Origin: Lamellibrachia columna
Taxonomy: Eukaryota > Annelida > Polychaeta > Sabellida > Siboglinidae
Assembly: GCA_963662155.1 (NCBI GenBank)
Contig: OY759266.1
Span: 59,659,010-59,723,009, forward strand
Length of the DNA stretch: 64,000 nt
Direction: 5' to 3'
A program made the position numbers and the translations under genes. Of the stretch, positions 1 to 11,665 are shown in pieces. Each line of letters opens with the position of its first letter. Within the stretch, counting starts at the first letter, position 1. Under the pieces are notes generated by a model. The model was given only the letters and a program-made list of their open reading frames with translations, was not told where the DNA came from and made no database searches.

Positions 1-357
1 ACTCCTCCTTTGTTAGCAACCACTGTTTTGGTGGTCGGTGAGCAGCAGCCATGGTTTCGTTATGCAGAATAATATGGCACGTTGTTTTGTTACGAGCAAA
101 TGTCAGTCTGGTCACTGCTGATCGTAGCCACGCCTTTGGACTGGCATTTTGGCTTTAGCAACAGCTTTTATACTACGCTGCTTGCAACACCCACGATGTG
201 TTGGGGCGAGAATATAAACACACTAGTTATTTGGATAAATAAAGTTAACGGGTAATATATTGAGCCGCCTGTGTATCGGTGACTCTTTTGGACGTGGGTA
301 AAACGCTGCCATCACGCCAATTGATTAGACCCGTGCTTTTATGAAATTTAGGTTAGC

Positions 358-690
<333 letters not shown>

Positions 691-1251
691 ACATGAAAAA
701 CATTGAATTCTACGATAAGCTTAGTTGCTCATGTTTGTATTCTTTTCGATGTTCTTATAGCATGGCCTCTGTGCTTGTGTGCAGCATTCTAATGAAAACA
801 TTCTGTTCAAAATGTGAACAACTACGGCAGTATCTTGAGTAGCTAAGTTAAGCAAGTAAGCCCGCCTGGGGCTGTGGGCTTGTCATTTGAAACACTTTCA
901 GAAGAGTGCGATTCAAATGCTTAACAAAATATCAGTTGACATGTCTCATTCACTGATTATTTGTCATGTTTATGCTTTATGCAATGTAGTAGGGTAACAC
1001 AATGCTTGATAGTTTCTAAATACTAAACAACATTATCTTCCTATGCACTGTGGCATAAGGATAAGATTATCAAAACATGCTTTTTGTGAATATATATGTT
1101 GAACTGATTTTTGGCAAAACAAAACCACATTGAAGATGACAATTTTTTTAGTTATCAGAAAAGCATGTTTTTTAAAACAGTGCACCATTATGGGACATTT
1201 TAGAGAGTTTTTTGCCAAAGACTATTCGTTCACATATCACTGTCTATAATC

Positions 1252-1378
1252 AAGTACTCATTTATACAACTGAGGCAATGTGGCATGAATAAAATTGCCC
1301 AAGATTCGAAACAGCATCATAAGAATTGGAACTCGGGTTCTCTCGATTGAGAGTCTGGTGTTCTAACCATGTCCCACT
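1252..1378 (-). repeat. tRNA-derived SINE, copy A
   Basis: Read on the - strand, the head has a tRNA-like A-box region (TGGTTAGAAC) and B-box-like region (GAGTTCCAATTC), followed by a unique body containing a reverse-complemented TGAGGCAATGTGGCAT. The same unit recurs at 35155-35295 inside the other duplication copy, so it predates the duplication. The B box is degraded, so it is not a working tRNA gene. Confidence 0.55.
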
Positions 1379-1514
1379 GACAGCGGCTGACAAGTAGTAG
1401 CTGACAATTTTGCAATCATAATAATTATATGCCTAACTGCATACAGATGTAAGCAAAGCCAACGGCTGAAAACATGCAATGAATATAGTATAATATTACG
1501 AAAACATGGTTGAA

Positions 1515-1888
1515 ACAATGAAGATGAAGTCGGCGTCTCGCTGGGTGGGCGGTCGGCTTGGAAGGCATCTGAATGGTTGTTTCGAGATACACGTTGAAGT
1601 ATACCGGCGACAGCGAGTGGAATGCCGACTGTCGAGTTGAACGGGGCAGACTAGCAGGGCACAGTCAATCAGGACTCCGATAGTAGAATCCGCATCATTC
1701 GGGCGTTGTATATGTCGAGGAACGAATGCAAAACGTCCAGGAGTTTCTTTCGACAGATTGTATCGAACGCAAATGATAAGTCGATACCCAGTATTTTGAC
1801 CACGTACTTGTAACGTTAACTTCACGACGTACCACCGATGTCCCCATACAACATCTGATGTTGACCATACGCGTCGAAATCCCCTAAG
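1515..1888 (-). pseudogene. Non-LTR retrotransposon RT fragment (copy A)
   Basis: This is homologous at DNA level to 38170-38440, which carries a recognisable non-LTR reverse transcriptase. Only a short decayed part of the RT remains, and it is open for just over 100 codons. It lies directly upstream of the exon-1-like sequence of the collagen-like gene, where copy B still has the signal-peptide codons. Confidence 0.5.
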
Positions 1889-2397
1889 GGTTGGCGAAGT
1901 CGTTCACCTGGAGCCGCGCCCTACGGCATGCCCACCACTCTTTGTCATTATGTCCGACGGACAAAGTACCACTTCGGCCTACTCTCGCTGTGTGTACATG
2001 TTCAACGTGCCCGCCAGTGAATGCAGCCAGACTCCCGACTCCAACGGCGAAGTGGAGGTCGTCAAGAGCTTGGCCGTCGGGCTGCAGGCCCAGGTGAAAC
2101 AACTCGTCAGTGAGTTGAGAGACTTGCGGGCAGAACAGGCAACGATTAAAGCGACAGGTGGGAATATTTTATTTGATGTAATCTCATTTATAACTTTAAA
2201 TATACAGATATACATGATGTCATTCTAACAATAGTTGCTACGCCCACGTAGCCTGTCACGTGTTCATAATTCACACTAAGGTCACATGGGCATAACTGGT
2301 ATGAAGAATGTCGCCACCCGTTGTGGCCTGGATAGAATCGTGAAATCTAGTCACGCGTCCAGTGCGCTGTGTGTTTAGCAACACGTAACACACCACT

Positions 2398-2622
<225 letters not shown>

Positions 2623-2685
2623 CACACAAACACACACACGTTTTAATTATTTGATAGCTTAAACTTTCTTCGTGTAAGAACCATC

Positions 2686-3012
2686 ACCGTGGGCCCCCGG
2701 GCCCCTTCAAAATGTCATCCCCGTGGGTCCCCGGGCCACTTCAAAATGTCATCCCCGTGGGCCCCCGGGCTTCTTCAAAATGTCATCGCTGATGGCCCCG
2801 GGCCTCTTCAAAATGTCATCGCCGTGGGCCCCCGGGCCCCTTCAAAATGTCATCCCCGTGGGTCCCCGGGCCACTTCAAAATGTCATCCCCGTGGGCCCC
2901 CGGGCTTCTTCAAAATGTCATCGCTGATGGCCCCGGGCCTCTTCAAAATGTCATCCCCGTGGGCCCCCGGGCCTCTTCAAAATGTCATCCCCGTGGGCCC
3001 CCGGGCGGCCTA
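2686..3012 (+). repeat. 34-bp GC-rich minisatellite
   Basis: About nine to ten units of 34 bp, each containing CTTCAAAATGTCAT followed by a GTGGGCCCCCGGG block. A higher-order pattern is visible because unit variants recur in the same order. It lies in what would be the intron before exon 3 of the decayed collagen-like gene. The matching place in copy B (about 41760-41800) has only one degenerate unit, so the array expanded after duplication. Confidence 0.9.
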
Positions 3013-3805
3013 CAAAATATCAGCCCCATACATACGAGACTGACGGAGATATGAGGGAACAGTCAGACAAACACTGCTTTATATATATAATAGATTGTTT
3101 CTGTCACTAGGCATGGCTGGTGGCACTCTTTATAGTGTCAAAGGAGGCGGTACCAACTACCAGTGTCTGCCCCGCGACCCTCAGTGGGGTGCACACACGG
3201 ACGGCCTCCACTCGCACGCCTACATGCACGGGGTGGAGTACGAAATGCCCCATGGCAACTCTCCATTTCTAAAGGTATACTATTTTATTCGCCTATCAAT
3301 TATGAAATTGGAGTTAGAGCAGATAAAGTCAAAGAGTAAACAGATGAATTTGGGTGGTTTTATTCCGTTTCTCATCCAATGGCGACGGCTGCTATTCGCT
3401 CTACTTCCCCAGTGTAGTAAGGTTTCTCAAAACGTGCTTTTTTCCTCATCATAACTGAATGAATGATACTTTACTAATCTTTACTCATTTTCAGACAAAC
3501 TTCGCAGGAAATCTCTTCAACAATGACGTGCCATGTGCCGTGTGTCACGTGACGGATCGTCAGGCAAAAGTGATGGTTCCAGCCAGGAAGCAGTGTCCTG
3601 TGGGGTGGACACACGAGTACCACGGATACTTGACGACAAGTGCTGATATTTACCACCCGACTACGTTTGAATGCATGGACGAGGCCCCTGAGGTGATCGA
3701 GGGGGCGGGACGTGCCACGGACGGAGCCTTGTTCTACACAGTCGAGGGAGATTGTAGTCGCTCCCTCCCTTGTCCCAACTACGTCAACGGGTGGGCGATC
3801 ACGTG

Positions 3806-4790
3806 TGTCGTCTGTACCAAGTGAACCCGTCGTCGGTACTAAGTGAACCCATCGTCTGTACTAAGTGAACCCATCGTCTGCACTAAGTGAACCCGTCGTC
3901 GGTACTAAGTGAACCCATCGTCTGTACTAAGTGAACCCATCGTCTGCAACAAGTGAACCCGTCGTATGTACTAAGTGAACCCGTCGTCTGCACTAAGTGA
4001 ACCCATCGTCTGTACTAAGTGAACCCATCGTCTGCACTAAGTGAACCCATCGTCTGTACTAAGTGAACCCATCGTCTGCACTAAGTGAACCCATCGTCTG
4101 TACTAAGTGAACCCGTCGTCTGCACTTAGTGAACCCGTCGTCTGTATTAAGTGAACCCATCGTCTGTACTAAGTGAACCCATCGTCTGTACTAAGTGAAC
4201 CCGTCGTCTGTACTAAGTGAACCCGTCGTCTGTACTACGTGAACACCATCGTCTGTACTAAGTGAACCCGTCGTCTGCACTAAGTGAACCCATCGTCTGT
4301 ACTAAGTGAACCCATCGTCTGCACTAAGTGAACCCATCGTCTGTATTAAGTGAACCCATCGTCTGTACTAAGTGAACCCATCGTCTGTACTAAGTGAACC
4401 CGTCGTCTGCACTTAGTGAACCCATCGTCTGTACTAAGTGAACCCATCGTATGTACTAAGTGAACCCGTCGTATGTACTAAGTGAACCCATCGTCTGTAC
4501 TAAGTGAACCCCTCGTCTGTACCAAGTGAACCCCTCGTCTGTACTAAGTGAACCCATCGTCTGTACTAAGTGAACCCGTCGTCTATACTAAGTAAACCCG
4601 TCGTATGTACTAAGTGAACCCGTCGTTTGCACTAAGTGAACCCATCGTCTGTAGTAAGTGAACCCGTCGTATGTACTAAGTAAACCCATCGTCTGTACTA
4701 AGTAAACTCGTCCGCACTAAATGAACCTGTTACCTGTACTAACTGAACTCGTCTGTACTAAGTGAACCCATTATATATATTCAGTGAATC
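3806..4790 (+). repeat. 22-bp minisatellite derived from the gene's last codons
   Basis: About 40 units of 22 bp with consensus GTCTGTACTAAGTGAACCC plus ATC or GTC. The first unit is the coding end of the collagen-like exon 4: Val-Cys-Thr-Lys-stop is written GTCTGTACCAAGTGA. The array therefore grew out of the terminal codons and the stop. Units become degenerate after about 4690. Confidence 0.95.
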
Positions 4791-6372
4791 CGGTGTTTAT
4801 TAGTAAAAAAAAACCAGTAGTAGCACACAATACATTCGATATAATATAAACGTTAAGCACCTAGTAGTCACAAACGTTACATTTTGGTTAAAAGTCATCA
4901 TTTTGACCAGTTTTCAAAGCCGTTTGCCCTATTGACACAACTGACTTACGCTTTATGCAAATATAGTAAATATATATTTTTATTTTATCGATCGACATGT
5001 TCAACACGTTTAAAAAATATATATTTTCAGATAAATGCTTGAAATAAATGAACGTGGCTTTTGAATCTTCTGCAAGTAAACAGCATTCTTGACATGCACC
5101 GATGGCATCGTTACTTTGTAAGCCACTGTGTACGTTTTGTTTAATATAACTATCCTAGTTGGAACGATCATTTGCGCCAGGTGTACTCGTCGTTTGTACG
5201 TGTTGAACCCACCTTATGTACTAAGTGACCTAGTCACCTCCACTAATGTTGATGGTGACAGTGATAAATAAGCAGTACTGTGTGTCTAATGTTGAGGTTG
5301 ATTTGGTGATGAACAGATATCCAGGATAACATTATTCTAGAAATTAGACTAACCAGTGTAGCCACTAATGTTAGCAACTCAGAGTGACCCCAGTGGATTG
5401 ACTGGAGTCTAGTTGGTCATCAAATAAACCTACATGTTGAGGTATACACGAGTTGTAGTCTGCTATGTCACGAGTTGTAGTCTGCTATGTCACTGTATAT
5501 CTTCAAAGTATCAGGAATCTGAAGCTGTGCATCAATTACAGTAGGCTCTACTTCAACTTGACATTGGAGGGACACAAGACACTGAGTTATCCATTGTGTT
5601 CTAGTTGGGAAGACACTCTATTTAGATACAGATTTTCTTTAATGTGTCACTATTGTATATGCCCAAAGTGATGAGTGGGTACAAAAAAGTTAAAAATATA
5701 TTTATAATTTTTCTGCCAGACCATCATTTATATGGTAAAAACAAAATGGCTGCCACTTTGAACAAATATTGGCAAATTGAGAATGGAGTCGCACCTGGGT
5801 CAATGCTATTCTTTATAGAACAAAGATATTGATCATCACAATTCTTGATTGCATTCCATCACAAAACCATCTCCAGTATGGATTCTGTCACAGAACTGGT
5901 AGAAGACACTAACAAAAAGTGTTTTTGTTTTTTAATATTTATTTTGTAGCTTCCAACAATTTTTTGTAGCAATCAAATTAATACTGATGTAACTTGATAA
6001 AGTCAATAAAAAGACCACGCTAGATCTTAACAGACCAACACTTCTGGCCATATGTTAACAATGAGCTGAACAACTTTAGTAGTTAAAATCATCACATACC
6101 TCTAGTTCACTTAACCCTGTCACAAACGCTCACCCTAAAACAAGCAGTTTTCGTAATCTATGTATACACTTATGGGCCTACTGGTGTTTCACGAATATCA
6201 CCACAAAAAACCTACGCAGAGCTGCCAAGTTTCCAAATTTCTTGAGTTTTTGTCAAGTGAAGCTACTTTATATAACCTTTTTGAATTTTTTGTATAGGTT
6301 TTAATTATTTAAACACTTCTGTGTGAAAAGAATGCTATGGAGTTTATAATCCTTTTGCAATGTTTTTTATTT
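4791..6372. other. No gene seen (duplicated non-coding DNA)
   Basis: AT-rich sequence with only short, unconvincing reading frames. The part at 6036-6260 is conserved with 45743-45960 in copy B. A short tandem duplication (TCACGAGTTGTAGTCTGCTA) lies near 5450-5490. I see no RNA gene. Confidence 0.6.
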
Positions 6373-6704
6373 GTGTTAATCCTGGAGACAAGGCTCAATT
6401 TGACTGGTTGACAAGAGTGTCCGGTGCACCTGTTGTTGACGAAGCTGCAACATCACTGCTTCGATTAATTGTCGAGGAGACAGTAATGACGTCTGCCAGT
6501 TTCAGTAAATCACATTCAACTGTTCCAGTGCAGTAGTGTCGCATTTAAGTTCACTCTCTTCAACAGTGTTATCTGATGACGGGCGTTCTATGTCCTTCAC
6601 TTCCGCCGGCTCACTGTCCACGTGACCTGGAACATGCTTGGAGGCTGTTTCGTCACCGGAAGCCGGGTTATGCGGGACGACGGTGGCGCCATCAAGTAGC
6701 ACGA
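6373..6704 (-). pseudogene. C2H2 zinc-finger gene, truncated 3' copy
   Basis: This matches the C-terminal, finger-free part of the gene at 48138-50857, including the LLDGATVV and VEESELKCDTT motifs. It is truncated at 6704, in the codons just before LLDGATVV, and carries a one-base deletion near 6534 (CAGTGCAGTAG against CAGTGGCAGTAG in copy B). All zinc fingers are missing. It is the far end of duplication copy A. Confidence 0.8.
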
Positions 6705-7763
6705 TATGTTATGAAGGTTCTAGCTTGTGTTGCATCTTTCAGCAGGTGTACATTAAATCGTTCTTGGACTGTCTGCTTACAGAAGCCTGTTCTTCTGAGC
6801 TTCAGCTTGAAGAACAGGCTAGTCCACAGTCGGTGTAACAGGATGAACTTCAATGTCTTCTGGGATTGGAGGCAAATACGGTAACTCCATATGGTCCACA
6901 GTCGGTGTAATAGGATGAGCTACAATGGCTTCTGTGAGTGGAGGCAAAGTGGAGGCAAAGATGGTAACACCGTATGTACACCTCTGTGTACATGATTTTC
7001 TGCTTTGCTCGAGTTTGGACTTAGAAGCAGCTGCCTATCCGTGATTGGTAACTGCTCAGCAGTGATTTGGTCTCTCTGTGTCCAGACCTCACAGGCTTCG
7101 ATATGGGACCACCCTCTGGAGAAAGCTGCAAGAGCTCAATACTCTACTGTTTGATGGCATGTTCGGCTACAGGGTTTTTGTTGACGTTTTTAACTTGCCC
7201 AATCTACAGCAGGATGCCATGGTTTGCTAAGGCTGGGTCGTTGGCCAGTGTAACAAATCCTAGAGCAGGGTCGACGCGGACTGTGATCGAATTGTCGCCC
7301 AGTAATCGTAGTTCAGCACACATGGAGAGAAGGGCGTTGCGAGCGCTGATCGTGTCGCTCACCATCACTAAGTGAAGACAGAGTGTACGAAGACACAGTC
7401 TCGCGAACGATGATGTACTGGCGATAACGGCGTGCAATATCTGCAGCGAAGGATGAACCCACTACAGTAGGAGATTGTGTGGATGACTGTGGGTGCAAGT
7501 ACGTAGGACTGGATTTAACGGCTTGGCACTGGTGACACGCAGATGAAACAGCTTCTGAAGCCTTGTCGATGTATAGTGTGAAAAAGTATCTGTTGAAGAT
7601 ACGCTTGAGTTGGGTCCTCGACGGGTGGCAAAACGTGTAGTGCGGTTAAGAGGCCATCGATGACAAGACGGGGACAACAATGCGCTCGCGTGATGGTTGG
7701 GGAGGCTGACTATCCCTGACGAGCAAGACGCCATCACTGGCTAATGTTACAGTTTTTAGATAT
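6705..7763 (-). pseudogene. Ty3/gypsy-like element: integrase part
   Basis: The - strand carries integrase pieces in shifting frames: a zinc-binding region near 7680-7500 (HPSRTQLK-like and CHQCQ), a catalytic-core start near 7470-7340 (SSFAADIARRYRQYI), and a tail with the repeated motif HPITPTVD / HPVTPTVD ending in a stop near 6822. Several frameshifts break it. It continues the retroelement seen at 11666-12692 and is separated from it by the LINE at 7764-11665. No LTR is visible at the 6705 end, so the element is truncated there or its LTR has been lost. Confidence 0.7.
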
Positions 7764-7766
7764 CTC

Positions 7767-8687
7767 TTGACATCGCCCACTTTGGGAGGGAAGACAACAG
7801 GAGCGAAGGAGAGGGGAGTAGGGGAGACAGGAGGGAAGGAGAAGGGAGTGGGGGAGACAGGAGGGAAGGAGAAGGGAGTGGGGGAGACAGGAGGGAAGGA
7901 GAAGGGAGTGGGGGAGACGGGAGGGAAAACAACCGGAGTAAAGGAGAGGGAAGTGGGGGAGACGGGAGGGAAAGCAACCGGAGTGAAGGAGAGGGAAGTG
8001 GGAGAGACAAGAGCAAAGGAGTGGGAAGTGGGGGAGACAGGAGCGAAGGAGACAGGAGGGAAGGGGTCAGGACAGAATGTGATGGAGGGGATCGAACGGA
8101 AGAGTTATTCTGCAGCAGTGATAGAGGGGGTGAGGAAGAGAGCGAGGGTGTTTGTGGGGGATTCGATAGTTAGGAAGACCGACAGAGTCTTAAACAAGGG
8201 AGATGATGTGGTGGTCTGCTTGCCTGGAGCCAAAATAGAGGCGATAACTCAGAGGGTAAAAAACATCGTAGGCTCGGGAAAGGGTGGATCTGTTTTAGTA
8301 CACGTAGGGACAAATAACGTAGAGAGGGAGGGTACAACTGCCATAGTTAGGAAATATAGGCAGTTGGTCAGAACACTAAAACAGACGCGGGTTGAGCAGG
8401 TAATACTGTCAGGGATTTTACCTGTAATGGGCAGGAGGGGTCACAAATATCGAAATTGTCGGGGGATGGCAATTAACATGTTAGTCCAGAAGTTATGTAT
8501 GGAAGAGGAAGTTGGATTTGTGGATTTATGGGGAAGTTTTGTTGGGAGGGCTGATATGTACATGAAGGATGGGCTTCATTTAAGTGGAAAGGGGGCGGCA
8601 GTATTCGCGGACAAACTTTCAGCAGCAGTAGATAGTGACTTGGGTACAATGACAAATATTTTTGGAAGTAAACATTCTTTAAACTAG
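7767..8687 (+). CDS. LINE ORF1 with SGNH hydrolase domain (5'-truncated)
   Basis: About 306 codons are open. The first codon of the open frame is TTG and there is no ATG until about codon 106, so the true start is missing. The N-terminal third is a Gly/Glu/Lys-rich 10-residue repeat (GETGGKEKGV, about nine copies, 7786-8075). The rest is an SGNH/GDSL-type esterase fold with GDSIVR (catalytic Ser), VHVGTNN (Asn) and DGLHLSGKG (Asp-His). CR1-clade ORF1 proteins commonly carry such an esterase domain, which is thought to help the RNP act at membranes or lipids. It ends five bases before the ORF2 frame opens, in a different frame. Confidence 0.8.
   Translation: MTSPTLGGKTTGAKERGVGETGGKEKGVGETGGKEKGVGETGGKEKGVGETGGKTTGVKEREVGETGGKATGVKEREVGETRAKEWEVGETGAKETGGKGSGQNVMEGIERKSYSAAVIEGVRKRARVFVGDSIVRKTDRVLNKGDDVVVCLPGAKIEAITQRVKNIVGSGKGGSVLVHVGTNNVEREGTTAIVRKYRQLVRTLKQTRVEQVILSGILPVMGRRGHKYRNCRGMAINMLVQKLCMEEEVGFVDLWGSFVGRADMYMKDGLHLSGKGAAVFADKLSAAVDSDLGTMTNIFGSKHSLN
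7786..8075 (+). repeat. 30-bp repeat inside LINE ORF1
   Basis: Purine-rich 30-bp units (GGAGACAGGAGGGAAGGAGA-type), about nine copies, in frame with ORF1. They encode the low-complexity Gly/Glu/Lys segment. Later units are degenerate. Confidence 0.85.
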
Positions 8688-8689
8688 AA

Positions 8690-11563
8690 GTGCAGGGGGG
8701 TTACCTAGAGGTGTCTCAAGCAGAACAAGAGGCCACTAGCACAGATAAACCAATATCAAATCATCCGAAAAACATCACTGAAAAAGGTTATAGATGCGTA
8801 TGTTTAAATGCAAGGAGCATAGTAAATAAGAAAAACGAATTAAACATTATGGTAGAAGATATTGACCCTCACATAATTGGTATAACTGAATCATGGGCCA
8901 ACATAGATATAACAGATGCTGAATTAGGACTGACAGGATATGTAATGTTTAGGAAAGATCGAATAGGAAGAAGGGGCGGGGGAGTTATTTTATATGTTAA
9001 AGAATCTATTCAGGCTTATGAAATAAAACTAGAACGGGAAGCAGATTGCGATGAAGCTGTTTGGTGCAAAATTGTTTCAGGAAATTCAAAATTAACTATT
9101 GGATTAGTTTACCGAAGTCCAAACATAAACGAAGAGGACAACACAAAAATAAAAAACGCTATAAAGGAAGTTAGTAAAGGGGAATGTATCATAATGGGAG
9201 ATTTTAACCATGGACACATACAATGGAATTCTCTAGAGAGCACAGGGTTTGAGGACCAACAATTTCTATTTTTAATCCAGGATAGCTTTCTTACTCAGCA
9301 CGTACTAGAACCAACCAGGGGAGAAAATGTATTAGATATAGTTTTGTCATCACAAAAAGAATTAGTGGACAATGTAAAAATATTTGAACCATTGGGTAAT
9401 AGTGACCATAATCAAATACATTTTGACATCAATGTAAAATCAGAAAGTAAAAATAAGAAAACGTACAAGAGAAACTTCCACAAAGGTAACTACAAAGATA
9501 TGAGAAAATACTTAGCAAAGCTAGATTGGAATAACATGCTGATGAATAAGACCGCAATTGAATGTTGGAATATTCTAAAATATGAAATTGAGAGTATCAT
9601 CGATAAATTTGTTCCCTTCCAAAAACAAGGAAAACGGTGTAGAAAGAAACACTTGTCAAAAGAGGCTATTAGAAAAATAATGCTAAAACAAACTATGTGG
9701 AGGGTTTATAGGCGTACCAGAAAGGACGAAGACTATGCAAAATACAAAGAGGCACTTAATGCAGCTACAACTGAAATCAGACAATCTAAAAGAAGCTATG
9801 AGCAAAAACTAGCATGTAACATAAAAAATGACAGCAAGAGTTTTTATGCATATGTCAGGAGTAAACAAAACGTACAAGACAAGGTTGGACCTCTAGAAGA
9901 CAGTGCTGGAAATATAATATCACAGGGGTTTTTAATGGCGGAAGACCTAAATGGTTACTTCAGTTCAGTGTTTACCAAAGAAGATATTAGTTCATTACCA
10001 GTTGCTGATGCTAAATTTCAGGGGGCTAAATCTGACTATTTAGGTCCGTTAGTTGTAACTCCAGAATTGGTAGCTAAGAAAATAAAGGCAATGAAGGATA
10101 ACAAATCACCGGGAGTGGATGGGATTCCTCCAAAATTACTAATGGAAACAGTAGAACAAATCAGTATACCACTTGCAAGAGTATTCAACTTGTCATTAAA
10201 AGAGGGAGTTGTTCCGTTTGAATGGAAAGAAGCAAACATCATACCATTATTTAAAAAGGGTTCGAGAAATAAGTCAGCGAATTACAGACCAGTGAGTTTA
10301 ACGTCAGTGATTTGTAAATTATTAGAAAGGTTAATTAAAGACCATATGGTGGACTTCCTCGTTAAGCATAAATTATTAAATTCATCTCAACATGGATTCC
10401 TTAAAGCGAGGTCATGCTTAACAAATATGTTATGTTTTTTGGAAGAAATCACTAAGTGGATAGACGTGGGATCGCCAGTAGATATTATCTACTTAGATTT
10501 TCAGAAAGCTTTTGACAAAGTGCCACATCAAAGATTACTACTTAAATTAAAAGCCCATGGTATCGGGGATAGCATAACTGACTGGATAGAACAATGGCTG
10601 ACTGACAGAAGACAACGAGTTGTAGTAGATGGAGAAGTTTCAAATTGGAAATCGGTTTTGAGTGGGGTACCTCAAGGATCAGTATTAGGACCTATATTAT
10701 TCTTAATTTATATCAATGACTTGGACGACAGTATAACAAGTAATGTACTGAAATTTGCGGATGACACAAAACTGTTTAGAAAGGTTAATACTGATGGTGA
10801 TAAACAACATTTACAAAACGATCTAGACAGATTAGTGAAATGGTCTGAGAAATGGCAGATGTTGTTCAATTTTGGGAAATGTAAATGCCTACATACAGGA
10901 CATAGGAACTTGAATGTAAACTATAGAATGGGAGATACTGTTCTGGGTACTACTGTAAAAGAAAAGGACTTAGGAGTTACAATAAGCGCTGATATGAAAG
11001 TTTCAGAGCAGTGTGGTATTGCAGCTTCAAAGGGTAATCAAATTCTTGGATTGATTAGAAGAAACATAACATACAAGGGAAAAAAGTTAATTATACCTCT
11101 TTATAAAGCAATAGTTAGACCTCATTTAGAATACTGTATACAAGCATGGAGACCATATCGTAAGAAGGATATAGATACACTTGAACGCATACAAAGGAGA
11201 GCAACTAAAATGATTCCAGAACTGAGAGACCTTAGTTATGAAGAACGCCTGAAAGAATGTGGTTTAACAACTCTAGAGACAAGGAGGTTAAGAGGAGATC
11301 AGATTGAAGTTTTTAAGATATTGAATGGGTATGAAAATATTGATAGAAATATGTTTTTCTCACTCAAGAAGGATAGCAGAACTAGAGGACATGAGGTAAA
11401 ATTAGTAAAGGATCAATGTAGATTGGACATCAGGAAGCACTCGTTCTCACAGAGGACAATAAATGAATGGAACAAATTGTCAACAGATTGTGTAACTGCT
11501 AGCAGCGTGAATATGTTTAAAAACAAGGTTGACACATATCTCAGGAGGGCAGGCTATAAGTAG
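8690..11563 (+). CDS. LINE ORF2: endonuclease-reverse transcriptase
   Basis: 957 codons are open. The apurinic-type endonuclease comes first (LNARSI, ITESW, GLVYRSP, GDFNH, SDHNQ; about residues 35-245). Next comes the reverse transcriptase (about 470-740), with YRPVSLTSV, DFQKAFDKVPH, SGVPQGSVLGPILF and the catalytic FADD at KFADDTKLF. A C-terminal CR1-type domain follows (ERIQRRATKMIPELRDLSYE, TLETRRLRGD). All catalytic motifs are present and there is no internal stop, so this copy may encode active enzyme. The frame opens at a GTG just after the ORF1 stop, and its first ATG is codon 54, already inside the endonuclease. Translation therefore probably depends on reinitiation or a non-ATG start. 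Confidence 0.92.
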   Translation: MQGGYLEVSQAEQEATSTDKPISNHPKNITEKGYRCVCLNARSIVNKKNELNIMVEDIDPHIIGITESWANIDITDAELGLTGYVMFRKDRIGRRGGGVILYVKESIQAYEIKLEREADCDEAVWCKIVSGNSKLTIGLVYRSPNINEEDNTKIKNAIKEVSKGECIIMGDFNHGHIQWNSLESTGFEDQQFLFLIQDSFLTQHVLEPTRGENVLDIVLSSQKELVDNVKIFEPLGNSDHNQIHFDINVKSESKNKKTYKRNFHKGNYKDMRKYLAKLDWNNMLMNKTAIECWNILKYEIESIIDKFVPFQKQGKRCRKKHLSKEAIRKIMLKQTMWRVYRRTRKDEDYAKYKEALNAATTEIRQSKRSYEQKLACNIKNDSKSFYAYVRSKQNVQDKVGPLEDSAGNIISQGFLMAEDLNGYFSSVFTKEDISSLPVADAKFQGAKSDYLGPLVVTPELVAKKIKAMKDNKSPGVDGIPPKLLMETVEQISIPLARVFNLSLKEGVVPFEWKEANIIPLFKKGSRNKSANYRPVSLTSVICKLLERLIKDHMVDFLVKHKLLNSSQHGFLKARSCLTNMLCFLEEITKWIDVGSPVDIIYLDFQKAFDKVPHQRLLLKLKAHGIGDSITDWIEQWLTDRRQRVVVDGEVSNWKSVLSGVPQGSVLGPILFLIYINDLDDSITSNVLKFADDTKLFRKVNTDGDKQHLQNDLDRLVKWSEKWQMLFNFGKCKCLHTGHRNLNVNYRMGDTVLGTTVKEKDLGVTISADMKVSEQCGIAASKGNQILGLIRRNITYKGKKLIIPLYKAIVRPHLEYCIQAWRPYRKKDIDTLERIQRRATKMIPELRDLSYEERLKECGLTTLETRRLRGDQIEVFKILNGYENIDRNMFFSLKKDSRTRGHEVKLVKDQCRLDIRKHSFSQRTINEWNKLSTDCVTASSVNMFKNKVDTYLRRAGYK

Positions 11564-11665
11564 ATGAACATTGTTGGACTCTCGATAAGCCAATGGCTTC
11601 CTTGTCCACTTGCCATCTGGGCCTTTGGCTTGGATGGCAAATCTTGTTAAATCTTGTTAAATCTT

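Larger units (their letters stand above)
7764..11665 (+). mobile_element. CR1-type LINE, nearly complete
   Basis: A non-LTR retrotransposon with an ORF1-like SGNH protein, an open EN-RT ORF2, and a 3' tail of direct repeats (ATCTTGTTAA, about 11640-11665). The 5' end is truncated, because ORF1 starts without an ATG at the junction. It interrupts the retroelement integrase region, whose reading continues on both sides. Two relatives of the same family occur here: a decayed - strand copy at 35557-37230 and a 3' scrap at 51180-51335, both with the same tail. The long open ORF2 suggests a recent insertion. I see no clear target duplication, as is usual for CR1. Confidence 0.88.

Noticed and set aside
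1..310. LTR-like 3' end (AATAAA near 238, then GC-rich end)
   Set aside because: No partner LTR or flanking duplication is in the window, so it cannot be supported.
1319..1385. Possible tRNA gene on the - strand
   Set aside because: The B box is degraded, the acceptor stem does not pair, and the unit continues into a SINE body shared with 35155-35295.
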